Source: Pratylenchus scribneri
Lineage: Eukaryota; Nematoda; Chromadorea; Rhabditida; Pratylenchidae
Assembly (NCBI GenBank): GCA_030063045.1
Contig: JAQSEB010000033.1
Span: 1,674,001-1,738,000, forward strand
Reading direction: 5' to 3'
Length of the DNA: 64,000 bases
Position 1 is the stretch's first letter. Each line of letters starts with the position of its first letter. This document shows positions 1 to 12,837 of the stretch, piece after piece. The notes beneath the pieces are model-generated. The model was given only the letters and a program-made list of their open reading frames with translations. It had not been told where the DNA came from and searched no databases. The translations under genes were made by a program, and so were the position numbers.

Positions 1-3000
1 TCGGGAATCGATGCACTACCCAAGAATGGAAGGCCAAATTCATTAGCCTCCTCTATTATTATTATTATTCCTTCATTTTTAATTTTCAATGAATATTCAA
101 TATCCCACTTTTTCCATCATTTACTCACATTTCCTGCTGCCGCTGCTGTTCATTTCTGGCCAAGGCCATTGCCGACTCCATTGCCGCCAAATAATTTTGA
201 TTTTGGCCATTCCAATGAGAAGACCAAGAAATCATTTTGAATTGGATTATTTAATTTGGCTGCCCCTTCGTTTCCCTACTGCTGCTGCAATGGGAGAATG
301 GCAAATATAAAATTGAACTGTGAAGGGAGCGATTGTTTATTTTGGTTGCGGGGAAAAGCAGGAGAGGAGGAGTAGGTGGCCCCTATTGGCGGTTTGGCTA
401 CAATCCTTCAGTGGCCTGCTGTAACCTGCTGTGGTCCTTCCAATCAATCCCCCTTCACAAACAGTCCGTGTCCCCATTTTGGCATTTCAGCCTCCATTTG
501 GAGGGGGCGGGGAATGCGCGTGAAAAATTAATGCCTCCCTCAAAGATGGATGCTTGGCCGTTGTATTCCGCCACCTCTGTTCGCCCTTCCACCACATGGC
601 CCAGTCAGTCGGTTCGCGCAGCTTTTTTATGGCCAACGGCTGTGAAGGAGAAAAATGGAATGGAAAGGAGGGCAAAGGAAATCAGCACCGAACAAGGACA
701 AGGGAGAGAGGATGGAGAGAAGCAATGATGCCCTAAGGGATGAATGGATGGGAGGGGAGGGGATTAGCGGATTGGGTGATGAGGAAGGCATTCCGCCGAT
801 GAATTTAATTGGACACCGGGAATTGGAAGGGATTTGGCAAATTTGAAGTTGGAGATGGCACTTTTACGGCATTTTGACGGAGGGGAACAGGAAATTAATT
901 GCCTTGAATTCAATTTTTAGAGAGACAAATATTTTTTTCGAAAAAACTAATGAATTCAATTGGATGGGTATGGGTAATAAAGAGATATTCAAATTTTCAC
1001 AGATGCATCCTAGTCAAAATCATACGTAATTGATGTACCGTTCCATCTTCTCACAAATATAAAAATGAATTTTGATAACATTTTGATGGAATAAGCCAAA
1101 AAAGGACCCAAATTCCTCCTAATTTCCCCAAAAATGGTGGAGGCAATCGAATTCTTGGCCCAGCAGCCGCCAACCAAAATGCCTTACCCTTCCCTTGTTT
1201 GCCCGATTTTGGGATCCTAAAGAGAAGAAGCCATTCCCCTCATTCTTAAATCCAACTCATCAAAATTCGGATGCTGTTGCCTATGCACAGAAAATGATCA
1301 GAATATTTTCTGTTCGCTAGTATGGGAATTGATGATTGGGATTTGATCAACCATTGAGGAAGACTGTAATAAAATTGACCATTGAGGAAGACTGTAATAG
1401 AATTGAATAAAATGGATTGAATTGGGACGACTATGAGGATAATGTTGCCCTTTAAATGGAAATTTATTTTGGATTAACCCGAAAAAAATGAATTTAAATA
1501 AAGGCCAATATTGGCTATTTGTGAATGGAGCCAGCCCAGGTGAAAAATAAATAAGGGCACAAAATGAATGAAATGGCATAATAAAAAGGGCCCCAAAATT
1601 AATAAATGTACTGTTGTTCAACAAATTTATGGCCCAATTTTTTTTCCTCAATCAATCCTTTATTCCATTCCTTCTTCTGTGGCCATTTATTTTTGTCCGT
1701 GAGAAAATTGGCTGGAAATTGGCATGGCATCCATCCATTCATTCATTCATTTCCATTCATTGTCGGCGTCCAATATCCGAATCCAATTTACTGTCACAAA
1801 AAGTAGCAAAATCCAATTCCAATTTAAATCCAACTTTCTATCCCTCATTCTTTCCATTGTTCCCACCACAATTATTTCGCGCAATTCCCCTTTTCTTCCA
1901 TTCGTGCAGCGGCAACTTTTTGTTGTTCCTCCAAACAACAAAAAAGGTCGGAGAGGAATAAAAAAGTCAAAAAGGATGGACAAAAAGGTATAGAATGAAA
2001 GGGAAAAGGAAAAGCATTAACTCCGTTCCCCCTTCCCACTTTCCATCCAATTCTGCGCCCTCCTTTCCGCCGCATCTCCACTCGTTGACTGGCCCAATCA
2101 ATCGGCTTTTCCTCCGCAAATATTGTTGGTTGGCCCATTCCTTCCCACAACTAGTTCAGCTAAGCAATTCTCATCATCTGCTGGCCATACCCATCCATCT
2201 ATTTGACGCCGGCCGGTAAAAAAAAACAAAACTGCTGGCCAATCCATTGAATCGCCCTTTCACCAATTCAATCAAAGCAAAGCCTAACTGACACAATACA
2301 TGAGAAGAAATTGGCTAATAATTAGGGAGAAGAGGATAAGCCATTAGCAGTTAGCCGCTGGACAAAGACAAACTAATGAAGGGAAAATGGAATGAATTGG
2401 GAGGGGATTAGGATGGCCAAGGCAAACCCCTATCAATCCCCCATTATTCTTTAGTCTCATCAGAGGCAGCTTTTCACCTCTTTGACGGCTTTTCATTTGA
2501 CTGAAATCATCAATTTGACGCCTTTTCCCCCAAAGCAATTAATTTTCATCATTCTCAAAAAGTCGGCAACTTTCTTTCATTTAATTTTTCATTTTAACGA
2601 AAAAATCTCTGCAAAAACCACATGATTCCCCACTCCCTCCAACCTTTTATATTTTTCCTTACATGAATTTTTTGTTGTCATTCCAAAATGTGATTCCAAT
2701 TCCCCCTCCTTTTTGTGTAATTTTGGCTCATAAACATTTTATTGGAATTTATAAAAAACTAAATGTCAAAATCATCCTCTTATTATTGATAATATCACAA
2801 ATATCTAATTATGAAAATTAAATTAAAATAGGATTAAAGCATTTAACGCAAAAATAATGGCATTCGTTGAAAGAAATTGAAAGGGGTACTCGTTTATTTA
2901 AAATAAATATTCTGGCAATTCGCATTTATTTTTGACTTTTTATCCAATTTTTTTCTTTTTCATCATCTTCAATTTCTATGCTATTTTTGTTTTTATCAAT

Positions 3001-4851
3001 CGATATTTTCAATTCTTTTTGCTTTGCTTGTGATTGTGATCTTGGTCAAAGGATTTTTTAAAGAACATTTAGCAATTTTATTTTTTTTTATAAGTTTCGG
3101 TTGAAAATTTAAACCGATTGATTTCAATTTAATATTTTTTCTCCAGTCAAATCTTTCCATCCAAAAAAAATTATATGATTCATTCATTCTCATTCCCAAA
3201 ATTCCCAATTTTTTCAATCAGACTTGGCACCCGCACATCTGTCAGACTGATTCGTCAGTCATGGGTGGACCATTCAATAGCTTATCCCTCCCCAGTCCCC
3301 ACCCATCCATTCACCTATTTTACCCACGTTTATTTCTATTTCACCCCATTTTTCCACTTCACTTGGCCCATTCCCCCAAAATCTATTCATCTTTTTCATT
3401 TGTTGGCCTCTGACCCTCCTTTTATTTTCACTTTCATCATTTCAAAAATTCAATTGCCTCCTCTTCCTCCCTCCCATTCTTCTGCTGGCAATGTTTGCGC
3501 CCTCCTCCCTTTCCTACATCGAAAAATAAAACTCATCGAGAGCCACCATCCCACAACCATAAATATTTGATTGCGCATTGTTGCCGGACCATTGCCCTTT
3601 GGCCAGTCTTTCGCGGTTTATTTTCGTAAATAAATATAAAAATTTGCAGAAAACATGAAAAAAAATCAATTCTTCGAAAATTCGATCAGTTAAATCAGCA
3701 CTTGATCGAATTAACAGGGGCAATTCCCACTTAACGCCCAACTAAAATCCCCTTTTTGGCTTCTAAAACAAACGGCTGCAGGCCTCTCTTGATTTCCTTC
3801 CGCCCAAAAATTCCCAAAAATTCGGCGCAAAAGGGAGAAAACGAAAAAAGAAATAGGGAAAAAGGTGGGCCCCCTCCCATTTCATTTCCCAGGCAGCTCA
3901 AAGGCGAAATGTGGAGGAGGGCAAATGCATCCACCAGCCACCACCCAACATTTTTCCCCTCCAAATCTTCCCCATCATGAACAAAAACGCAAAAATAGCA
4001 GCCAGCCCCCAATTGGGAGGAAGAAGAGTATATCCTTCAAATCTTCCATTCCTTTCCCCTTCGGCGCTGTTCCACCCGGCAATTGCGCCTTCCTTCCTTC
4101 CATTTCAATTTTTTTCGTCGCTTTCCCTGCCAATTTCAACAGCGGCATTCCTCTAAAAAAGAAGGGAATTCCCTCTTCTCCACCAAAGGATTCTGGCATT
4201 CTCCATTAGCCGGGGGCCTGTTGCCCCCAAATTCTCCGCCGAAAAATGCCTCACTCAACCAAATTGGTTTCACATGCCCCCTGCCCCCATGAACCCTTTT
4301 CAATTTTGGTTACGCTAACCAAAAAATTAAATTATACGAAAAAATTCATGGATGCAAATTATGCAGAAAATTGACCCAAAATTTAATTATAGGAATTTTG
4401 CATAAATAAATTCAATGCGTTATCATTTATATCAATCATCGCCGCAATCCATCCATTCCATTGCCTCCTTCCTTCCATCGCTTAACACCATCCATCCATT
4501 TTCCCCACCAAAATCATAATCAAAGTCATCACCCAATCCCCCCCCCCCTCCTCCATTCCACCTTTTGTTCCAAAGAGACGCCGCATAAAAATAATCCACA
4601 CTAAAAAAACAAATGTTCGCCGCAAAAGAACAACCAATTCTACCTTTCCTTTTCTCCCTTTTTGTTTTTATTTCCCCATCCAACAATTCACAAAAGTCAA
4701 CTTTGCCATTTGTCATTCCCCTTTCCTTTGAACATACTAATCTGAATTTAATGTTTTTTAGATTTCCTGTTTTACAAATCAATTATTGGATTTGAAATTT
4801 CGGCAAAAAACAATTCAACAAAATTTGGCTGCAAAGAGTGAATTAATAAAA
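1..4851. other. Long stretch without a recognisable gene
   Basis: I see no exon chain, domain or conserved motif on either strand here. The many open frames are short, overlap each other on both strands and have a biased composition (runs of Pro, Ser, Phe and His from CCATT/TTCC-rich DNA). The DNA is rich in CATT and ATTCC simple repeats, for example an ATT run near 53-67 and CATT runs near 1735-1760. A short tandem direct repeat containing CCATTGAGGAAGACTGTAAT occurs twice around 1350-1400. The stretch could hold 5' UTR or promoter of the Ig gene that starts at 4852, or an intron of a gene beyond the left edge. Confidence 0.6.
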
Positions 4852-6905
4852 ATGTCATTTCTACTTCAATTCTTCAATTTTTGGTTAATTTTTAAAATTT
4901 ATTCCATTAAATTAATATTTTTTAATTTTAGTCGCCGCCTTCTTTACTTCCGTCGAGTTGGTCTTTCTCTCTTCCTTGTTGCCTTCGCTTTCTTCTCAAT
5001 TTCCCCTTTGGAATTGGTAAACGTGAAGAATTGGGGTCCCAAAAAAATTTTTTTTTTAATTTTTCAAAAATTGCTATATGGGGGTTATTTGAGGTGCTGA
5101 GCACGAATCTGACATCCATTTTGCCATATCTGACCATCTTGGTAAGATATTGCCGACTTTTACCAAGAAAAAGGGAAGGGGGGATCAAGGGCATTTTAGG
5201 CAAAATTTTTATATGGTCAATATATAGCTCAATCAACGCAGCTCAGTGAGCTGAATCTAATGGTACCATTTTTATTGAATAATATTGCAATATAAGCAAG
5301 TTATGATCAAAAGAAAAATTTATCTTAGTAAGATATTTAGAGCTCTAACTTGAGCGAAACGCAATATTATTCAATAAAAATGGTACCATTAGATTCAGCT
5401 CACTGAGCTGCGTTGATTGAGCTATATATTGACCATATAAAAATTTTTGCCTAAAATGCCCTTGGTCCCCCCTTCCCTTTTTCTTGGTAAAAGTCGGCAA
5501 TATCTTACCAAGATGGTCAGATATGGCAAAATGGATGTCAGATTCGTGCTCAGCACCTCAAATAACCCCCATATAGCAATTTTTGAAAAAGTAAAAAAAA
5601 AATTTTTTTGGGACCCCAATTCTTCACGTTTACCTTGGAATTGGCACTCGGTCATCCATTTGCCCAGGGAAATTTGTTCATTGTCTTCCACCCGTCGAGT
5701 GGTCATTCCACCGAACAGAATGCACAAATGGCCAATCTCAATCATTCACTTTGGTTTGTTTTTCTGGGCAAAATTTAAATTTGACCTCCATTTTAAGGTG
5801 TCAAGCGACCGAAAATTCCATTGACCGTTTGCAGATCAAGGAGGCAAAATTTGGTGAGTTTCTTTGGCATCCAACTGTGCTCAATTCAAATTCATTCAAT
5901 TTTAGTTCGCATATTGCCAAAACCGGAGACAGTGCTTCCAGCGAGGTCAGTCAAAAATTCATTCAATTCTATGTTTGGATGACCTTGAAAAAGATTGAAA
6001 TATTTTATCTTTATCCATTCATTAGATACAATCGGAAGAATGATCGTGCTTTCCTGGATTTTGCTCCCTTTTCTGCCTCGGCAATTGGAAAATATCGATG
6101 CGAAATCACAACGGAGGATGATGAGAATGTGACCGGCAATTTGTTCGTCTATATGCGTCCAATTTTGGTCAACAAAATTCGATTGGATCAGGCAGAGGAG
6201 AATAATTCGTAAGTAAAATGGGGAGGTTTTTTTAATATAGATTTTTTGCAGGTTTGCTTGGATTGGGCCGGTCGTGAAAGTCAATGAAGGCGACGAAGCG
6301 ATTTTGACTTGCGAGGTCGCTGGTTATCCTCTGCCCCGAATTCAATGGTTCAAGGATGGAGAGCCACTCAGTAAATTAAAATTTAAATATTTATAATTTA
6401 TTTAAATTTTTAGACACCACCGCCTTTCTGCCCGATGAAAATGATGGTCAATATGCAACATTGAAATACCAACTGATCGCTCAATCACTTCACATTTTGC
6501 GTGTGGACCAAAATGATGAAGGAAACTACAAATGTGTTGCAACAAATTCATTTCCACTTCATGTGGACGAAAAATACAACAAATTCCAAGTCACTTTTGA
6601 GCAAAATCTTCAAATGACGAGTGAGTTGGAGACAATTTTGGGTTCATTAATAATTTCCACTTAAATTTATAGCTAAATTGTCTTGGCTTCTTCCATTGCT
6701 GATCATCATTTTCGGTTTGATCATTTTGGGCTTCATTATTCTTGGCTGTTCTCGATGGAAGCAATATAATGTGGCACAAAATGAGTAAGTCCATTCATTT
6801 ATTATAAATAAATTTATTTAATTCACATTAAGGAGGGAATTGGGCAAAAAGGGAGTGGCTGACGGTCAAAAACTTCGATTGGACCATGACGATGTGGAGG
6901 ATTAA
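4852..6905 (+). CDS. Two-immunoglobulin-domain single-pass membrane protein (zig/basigin-like)
   Basis: The probable start is ATG 4852. Exon 1 ends at 4883 and a 48-nt intron joins in frame to a hydrophobic signal peptide (core GLSLFLVAFAFF, about 4960-5000). Ig domain 1 runs from HSLWCQAT (a 44-46-nt intron splits it near 5753-5796) to GKYRCEI near 6100. Ig domain 2 runs from LTCEVAGYPLPRIQWFKDG near 6305 to GNYKCVA near 6535. A transmembrane segment (LLPLLIIIFGLIILGFIIL) and a short charged tail ending VED then stop at 6903-6905. This is the layout of small IgSF adhesion or chaperone proteins such as basigin/neuroplastin or nematode zig proteins, and I cannot tell which. Coding exon 2 is interrupted at 5016-5634 by a foldback element. 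A possible repair by splicing is described under that element. Confidence 0.75.
5016..5634. mobile_element. 619-bp foldback (near-palindromic) MITE-like element inside an exon
   Basis: The left arm (5016-5288) and right arm (5361-5634) are nearly perfect reverse complements of about 273 bp, around a 72-bp loop. The ends are GGTAAACGTGAAG and CTTCACGTTTACC. The flanks TTGGAATT at 5008-5015 and 5635-5642 form an exact 8-bp target-site duplication, which is the length typical of hAT-type insertions. There is no transposase, so the element is non-autonomous. Removing it with one TSD copy restores an uninterrupted exon: the signal-peptide frame (ending PLEL) continues into ALGHPFAQGNLF. With the element present, GTAAAC at 5017 is a good 5' splice site. 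An exonic CCCAG at 5663-5667 could serve as 3' site, skipping exactly 24 bp of exon (8 codons) and keeping frame. Confidence 0.9.
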
Positions 6906-7542
6906 TTTATTATTGGAATAGAAGGAATGAAGGATGAGTGCCTGAGGCCGGTGTAATTTTGCAATTTACCATTCAACAACTTATTTCTTTCGTCTATCAA
7001 CAAATCCCTGTCTTCTCCCCTTTTACTCTTTAATTTCTTTTTGTTTTGTTTCCTCCCAAAAACGGCTTAAATCATCACCCAGTCAAACAATATTATTATT
7101 TTCATTCATTTTGCAAATTTCACTTGTTTTTTTTTTTTGTTCTTTGCACATTTTAAACCATTCATTTTCATCTATATAAAATAGATCCCCTTCTTCCTCT
7201 CATCAAAACATGACAAAGAACATCCCATCCAACACCTTCACCAAATTTGCCATCAATATTTTTTGTTTGTTTTGCATCAATCACAAAAATCCCCAAATTC
7301 ATCATCAAATGTTTTTTCCACCTTTGAATATATTTTGCAAAAAAAAATAAATAAAATTTATTCTCTTTGATTTGTAATATAAAAATAGAATTGGGAGCAT
7401 TCACACAATATGAAAAAATCTTGATTTGAGGAAATTATTATGAATGGATGAATGGAAAAATACATTAATGAATATCACAGAGAATTGGAGGCAAATAAAG
7501 GCCAAGTTTAAATGGGAACATTCTTCTTCATCCATCCATCCA
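6906..7542. other. Convergent 3' intergenic region
   Basis: This lies between the ends of the Ig gene (+) and the SCYL1-like gene (-). It is AT-rich with poly-T runs (for example near 7130) and AATAAA-like signals on both strands near 7345-7360. Nothing coding is recognised. Confidence 0.6.
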
Positions 7543-10500
7543 TCACCAATCTTGCCAATTATTTTGCTGCTTGTCGATTGCCGGTTTAGCCTTTTCCGCC
7601 AATTTCCGTGTTGGTGGTGCCACCGCCATCTTCTGCTTTTGTTTTGGTTCTGCCTCTGTTCCCCTTTGTTGCGATATTTGTTTGGCCACCGTTGCAAAAT
7701 TGCCTTCACTCCCTCCTCGACTGCTCATCATTGTCGGCGGTTTTTCCTCATCCAACCCCAACAAAAGATCCAAATCTTTGTCTAATAAAATGTGAATATT
7801 TAAATTGGAAAAAGCCAAAAAAATTAACCAACCAATTTGTTGCTTTCTCGGTTCCACTGTCGATTTTTTGATTGTTCCTCCTCCCAATTTCATCGCAGCG
7901 CCACCTCCTCCTTTTTTGGCCACTGCTGGTGAAGAACTTTGACTCTGCCTTTGTTGTTTGTTTTGTTCACCAATTCCAGTGGCCAATGAGGATGAAGACG
8001 TTGTTGTTGAACTCAATGAATATGGAGGATTCAGTTTCAAGCCGCCAGCTGCCATTTTTGGTGATTTCGGCTTTGGACTTGGCGTTGAACTCTTCAAAAT
8101 GATGCAAAATTTATTCAAATTTATGCTCCCAAAACCAAACCAACCTCTTCCCTGACGGATTCCCAACCCTCGATGTTGATTTCATCGCTCCAAAGGGCAT
8201 CTTCTCGACTTCCATTTCGTCCGCCACCAAAATCGCTAGCATCCTCACTTTTTTCCTCCTCCTCATCATCATCATCGTCCATTAATTCGCCCCATCCATC
8301 GGCTACCATTGACGTTTCCTTTGCGGAAATTGATGAAGATGAGGAAAATGAGCCGCCTCTTCTTGGGGCCATCGCCCTTCCTTTAGGCTCTTCTTCCATT
8401 TTTGTTGTTTGCTTTTCTTCTTTCACCGCCGCCGTCGGTTTTCCTCCCAATTGCTCTTTGGCCGTCGCTGTCGCTGATGTCCCACTGCTGGATTTGTAGA
8501 ATTTGCCGGAGATTGTTTTGATGGCCCATCCGGCCCATTGAGGGACCTTGAATATTTTTGGAATAAATTTATATTTATGGTACTATTGCAGTTTACGGGA
8601 TGGATGGGAAAAGGATGATGAAGATGAAGGAGTGGGAAGACAAAGAAAAATGATGAGGATGATCGATGATGATTGAAGAAGAAGATAATTGTGAGGATGA
8701 TGAAGAAGATAACAAAGAAGATGAATGAAGAAGATCATCCTAAGTCAGTTCATCGCTTCTTCTTCATCATCATCGTCATCTTTTTTTCCTTCCACCTTCC
8801 ATTCCGTAAACTCCTTAAACATATTTTCGTTAAATTTACTTTATCGCCGCTCAACAATCCGCCTCTGCCGCCAGCCTTCACTTGGGCCTCCAATTCGGGG
8901 ATTAATTCCGGATTGTCGCTGGCCTTTTGCAATTTTTCCAGGAATCCTCCCATCGCTTTGAATGCATGTTCACGGACCTTTAAAGGATATTTAAAATGTT
9001 TTGAATTAATTCCTTCCCAATTTTACTTGTTTTTCTGGGTCCACCGTGAGTGGCGCCAAAGAGGGCAAAACTTTTTGGGCGACTTCGGCCAATGAAAAAT
9101 ATTGTTGGGTGGCTGAAAGTGCAATGACACCGGCCATCCGAGCTGGCGGGAATGGGTCGCGGAGTGCTCGGGTGAAGGCCGAAATCAAAATCCGCTGACG
9201 ATGGCTGGCATCAATGAAACAGCCAATTTTTCCAAGGCACTTTAAATGGAAGAGATAAAATAAGGAGAAAAATGTGACTCACGATTGTTGTATTCGTTCG
9301 AATGCTCGGCTCCGGATCGGATCCTAAAATTAAATTGAAATTAAAAGGAAGAATTATCTGACCTTGAAGTCTGGCCAAATATTTCATTAAATCCGTGTTC
9401 AAATTGTTGTAATTCAATTTTTCCGCAAAAACGACCATCGCCTTCACTGTACTTTCTCGAATGGCCGCATTTGAATCCAAAAAGCCGGTCACCAAATTTC
9501 TGTAAAAAAACAATTTGAATTTTTAAAAGAATTAAAAACTAACGAATAAATTTTTTCATTCACAATTTGAGGTTTTAAATGGCCCGCAAATTCGTCGATT
9601 CGTTCCAACAATTTGACACTAAAAATTAATTAATTTACAATATTAAATTAATGGGAAAGTACCGAGTGGTTCGATCGGTTGAGCCGAACAATTTGACAAG
9701 GCATGGCACAATTCGCTGTTGATACTAAACAATATAATAAATTAATTAAATTTAATTATTTTAACCTCTTCCTCTTCCAATAATTTGCCCAATTTGAACA
9801 TTGGCACCAAAATGTGGGCACCGGCATCCCCATATTCATATGTCTAATTATTGATGGAATTATTATTAATTAATTTAAATTTACATGAATTAGTTTGGGC
9901 AATATTTTATTTCGACCAATGTCCGCCGGGAAAAGATCCAAATTGGAATTTAAATGCACAAAAAATGATTGTTTCTCGCCGGCCTCCCGAATTTGAAATT
10001 CATCCAAAAAGAGAAGAGTATCGACGAATTTGTTCTTCATAAAGCCACCAACGGCTCGACATTCTAAATCCGATTTAATTAAATTAAATTCAATCTCGAA
10101 AATTATTTAAACCATTGAGAATGTCGGATGCGGCCATCACTGATTTTCCCCGCGCATTCAATTGTTTGAAGAGAGGATGCAATCGTCTTGGAATGGTTTG
10201 CAATGCACTGGGCCCATTAATGCCGCCATCCTCCCATTTTCGGCCGAATATTCGGACAAGGACCGTTGCCAAATCATTCAAATCGGTTTGAGGAGAACTG
10301 AACAAAATACAAAATTGGTTGGTGGATGAAAATGTTATTATTTTACCTTAAATTGCCAGAAAGATGGAAAGCGGCGAGTTTCCAATCGCCAGAAGCCGTC
10401 ACAAAAATTGCATTCTTCAAATTATTTTGGGAAATTTTGGCTTCATTATGCAAAAATTTAAGACAATTCTAAAAAGTGAATTGGATAAAATGAATAAAAC

Positions 10501-10972
10501 GTAATAAACCAGTAATTGGTAAATGCCCCAAGAGACGAGCAATTCTCTTTGCGTCTCCGTCAATTTGCTTTCTTCCAAATAAAATGCCAATGGTCGGCAT
10601 GGTTCAGTGATTAAATAGAATGTATTTTCCACCTTTAATTTTAATTATCATCGACACATCTTTAATCAAATAAAACCTCAAGTGAATCAATGAATGTTAA
10701 AACATTTGGATGCCTCAATGTTTTCAATTTTTGTGCCTGGGCTTTGAGCGTTGAACTGGGTGATGTGCTCCAAAAACAAGTTGCCTTCTCCTGTGGTTCA
10801 CTCTAAATATTTAATGTTGGAATTGTAGAATAAATGTTGAGAAATCAAAAACCTTTTTGCAACTTTTTCCAATAAAAATGTCCTGTTGGGTTGTGAAAGA
10901 TTCGGTCGGCAATTCATAAGGGAAAGTTGTTCTCGGATCTCGAGAAAAGAACGAACTGAGCATGGACGACAT
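7543..10972 (-). CDS. scyl-1: SCYL1-like N-terminal pseudokinase / HEAT-repeat protein
   Basis: The start is ATG at 10972 (MSSMLSSFFSRDPRT...), with more than ten exons on the minus strand. The N-terminal kinase-like fold includes LKTLRHPNVLTFIDSLE and YLITEPCRPL. It lacks the catalytic core: the HRD position reads HNEAKISQNNL and no DFG is seen, as is known for the SCY1-like family. A middle region of HEAT-type repeats follows, including LLERIDEFAGHLKPQIVNEK, LGKIGCFID and AFTRALRDPFPPARMAGV (9000-9700). The C-terminus (7543-8520) is low complexity, with an acidic D/E run near 8260 and Ser/Lys-rich stretches. Relatives act as Golgi/COPI trafficking scaffolds, not as enzymes. The stop is at 7543. 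Exons near the end of the HEAT region (8520-8700) are only partly resolved. Confidence 0.85.
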
Positions 10973-11239
10973 TACATTTAAAAATCAAAATAATTTTACT
11001 CTATCTTGATAAATAAATTTATGTTTAGACTCCAAACTTTAGGCATTCTTTTTAAAATATTATATTCGAAATTCAATCGATTAATTAAAAATAGGCAATA
11101 ACATTTATATATTTATTCAAATGAACTGGAAAAAACAAAAAAAAATGGAAAAATATTACAACAACAAGGTGAATTCAGGACAAAATAATACAATGTGAAT
11201 GGGAGAGGGGGAATATCACGATTCGTTGGCATCACATCT

Positions 11240-12530
11240 TCATTTCTGGGATCTGGCGCTGGCTCCACTCCTGTTTGTCCTGCTGCTCCAATCGTAGGGT
11301 TGTTCCAGCGTGCAGTTGCATCTCTTCGCCACTCTTTTGACCATATTGCGCATCCAGTCGTAGTCCAAATTGTCCACGTAGTGTTGTTTTTGAAGATATT
11401 CGCAGATCCGCTGGAGCTCCACTTCCTGAAAAATTAAAATTGAAAAATAAATTAAATGCAAAAAACTTTCCACCAACCTCTTGATTGAAAAGCCGGGTCG
11501 GATCCTTCATCGCTCTCTTCTTCATCTTCTCCACTTCTTTCCTGTCGTCCAATTCGTGCCAGGGGAGCCGCTCCGCCTTGATCATGTCCGCGATCATGTA
11601 CAGCCAGCTTTCGCAGTCGTCCTTCCGGCCTAGCTCCTCTTGGTTGTGCGTGGCGATTGGCGCAAAGCGGACCGTGCCTTTGAACTTGGTTTTCTGCCTC
11701 GGCGTCAGGATGGCCCCATTGTTGTCCAAGAAACGTCGTGCAATGCCAAAATCGACCTGGAAAAGGAGGAGAAACATTAATTTTGATTAAAAAGTTGTAA
11801 ATAAGTACCAACCATGTAGATCCTGTGCCAATTCTGCGTCCGCGGTAGGCCAATGACAAAGTTCGCCGGTTTGATGTCCTATGAATTTTAAAAATTAGAT
11901 TTTAAAGATGAAATAAAATAAACATACCTTGTGGATGTAGCCCATTTCGTGCAGACTTTTGATCGCTCCCAACGCTTCTATTGCACAGTAGAGGCCGGTA
12001 TTTTTGCTGAAAAAGAAAAGAAATTATATCGAGAACTTTTAATTAGTATTTTAAAGTCACCTGAACACCCTGTTTGGTTGACTCTTTTTGATGTCGGCCA
12101 GTGACTCGCCCAGAAGAGACATGACGATGAACATGCTGCGCCGCCCAGTGCATTGGTCGTAGAAAGTCGGGAAATATCTTTGCCATTCAACGTCATTGGC
12201 TGCCTTTTTTAGAACCTGCAAAAAAAAACATTCGTGTATTTTCTTTCCCAAACCCAATCATTTACCTGCGTTTCCATGAAGAGCTTGTAGTGATCTCGAT
12301 TGGGCTCCCGCTCTTCGTTCTTGAGTGCATAATATCGTCCGTTGTCGGCTGCTTCGACCCTGTACACTGCTCCATATCCGCCCCCAGCAATCTTGTTGAT
12401 GATGATGAACGTACGGCCAGAGTCCCTGAAAAATTGGTGAAATTAGATTGACTGAAAACAATTAAAAGTAAACTGACCCTGTTAGTCTGTGTCCTGTTTC
12501 ATACTCGTTCCTTTGTGACGTTGTTGACAT
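11240..12530 (-). CDS. TTBK/CK1-type serine/threonine protein kinase
   Basis: Seven or so exons are visible on the minus strand. ATG at 12530 begins MSTTSQRNEYETGHRL. The motifs are a Gly loop (IAGGGYGAVY), the ATP lysine (YYALKNE), a catalytic loop YIHKDIKPANF (HKD in place of HRD, with the catalytic Asp kept), DFGIARRF, and GTVRFAPIATH replacing GT-RYAS. It ends after WSSRTNRSGASARSQK. At roughly 340 residues it is close to a bare kinase domain. All catalytic residues are present, so it should be active. Nematodes carry a greatly expanded TTBK/CK1 group, many members of which are known to be sperm-expressed. It is divergent from, and shares a mirror promoter with, the PTP gene at 12838. Confidence 0.9.
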
Positions 12531-12568
12531 TGGGTTGAGTTGATTTGTCGTCGTTGTTATTATGGGTT

Positions 12569-12806
12569 GATGAGCTGCTGGTTCGTAGTCGTAGTTTAGC
12601 GGAAGAATTTGCCTGCTTTTATATGAATTTTTCACGGGACATTATGGTATCAGTAATTTACATCTATCTCAAAATTGTAGAAAAATCAATATTTTTATAA
12701 TGTATTGTATATTTCAGACTGGTTATGTATACTGTCCCGTGAAAAATCTCATATAAAAGCAGACAAATTCTTCTGCTAAACCACGACTACGAACCAGCAG
12801 CTCATC
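12569..12806. promoter_or_regulatory. Palindromic bidirectional promoter between kinase and phosphatase genes
   Basis: The left arm (12569-12641) and right arm (12733-12806) are reverse complements over about 74 bp, with 3 substitutions and 1 indel, separated by a 91-bp AT-rich spacer. Each arm contains a TATA box, TATAAAAGC. On the minus strand it begins at 12623, 93 bp before the kinase ATG at 12530. On the plus strand it begins at 12752, 86 bp before the PTP ATG at 12838. Upstream of each TATA box is TGTCCCGTGAAAAAT. Downstream of each is a conserved leader that includes ACGAACCAGCAGCTCATC. Both genes should therefore carry nearly the same core promoter and the same start of the 5' leader. 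Confidence 0.85.
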
Positions 12807-12837
12807 AAACTACTCAACACCAATACAAACAACGGAG

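Noticed and set aside
1347..1400. CRISPR-like direct repeat
   Set aside because: Only two adjacent copies of a roughly 29-bp unit with no spacers, in a eukaryotic genome. It is a simple tandem duplication.
4432..4782. 116-codon minus-strand frame with Gly and Asp runs
   Set aside because: Gly run comes from a C homopolymer at about 4540-4550. There are no splice partners or domain, so it is probably chance.
5031..5745. Frames of 72-107 codons on both strands within the 5-kb element
   Set aside because: They are the two arms of the palindrome translated in both directions and show no transposase or other domain.
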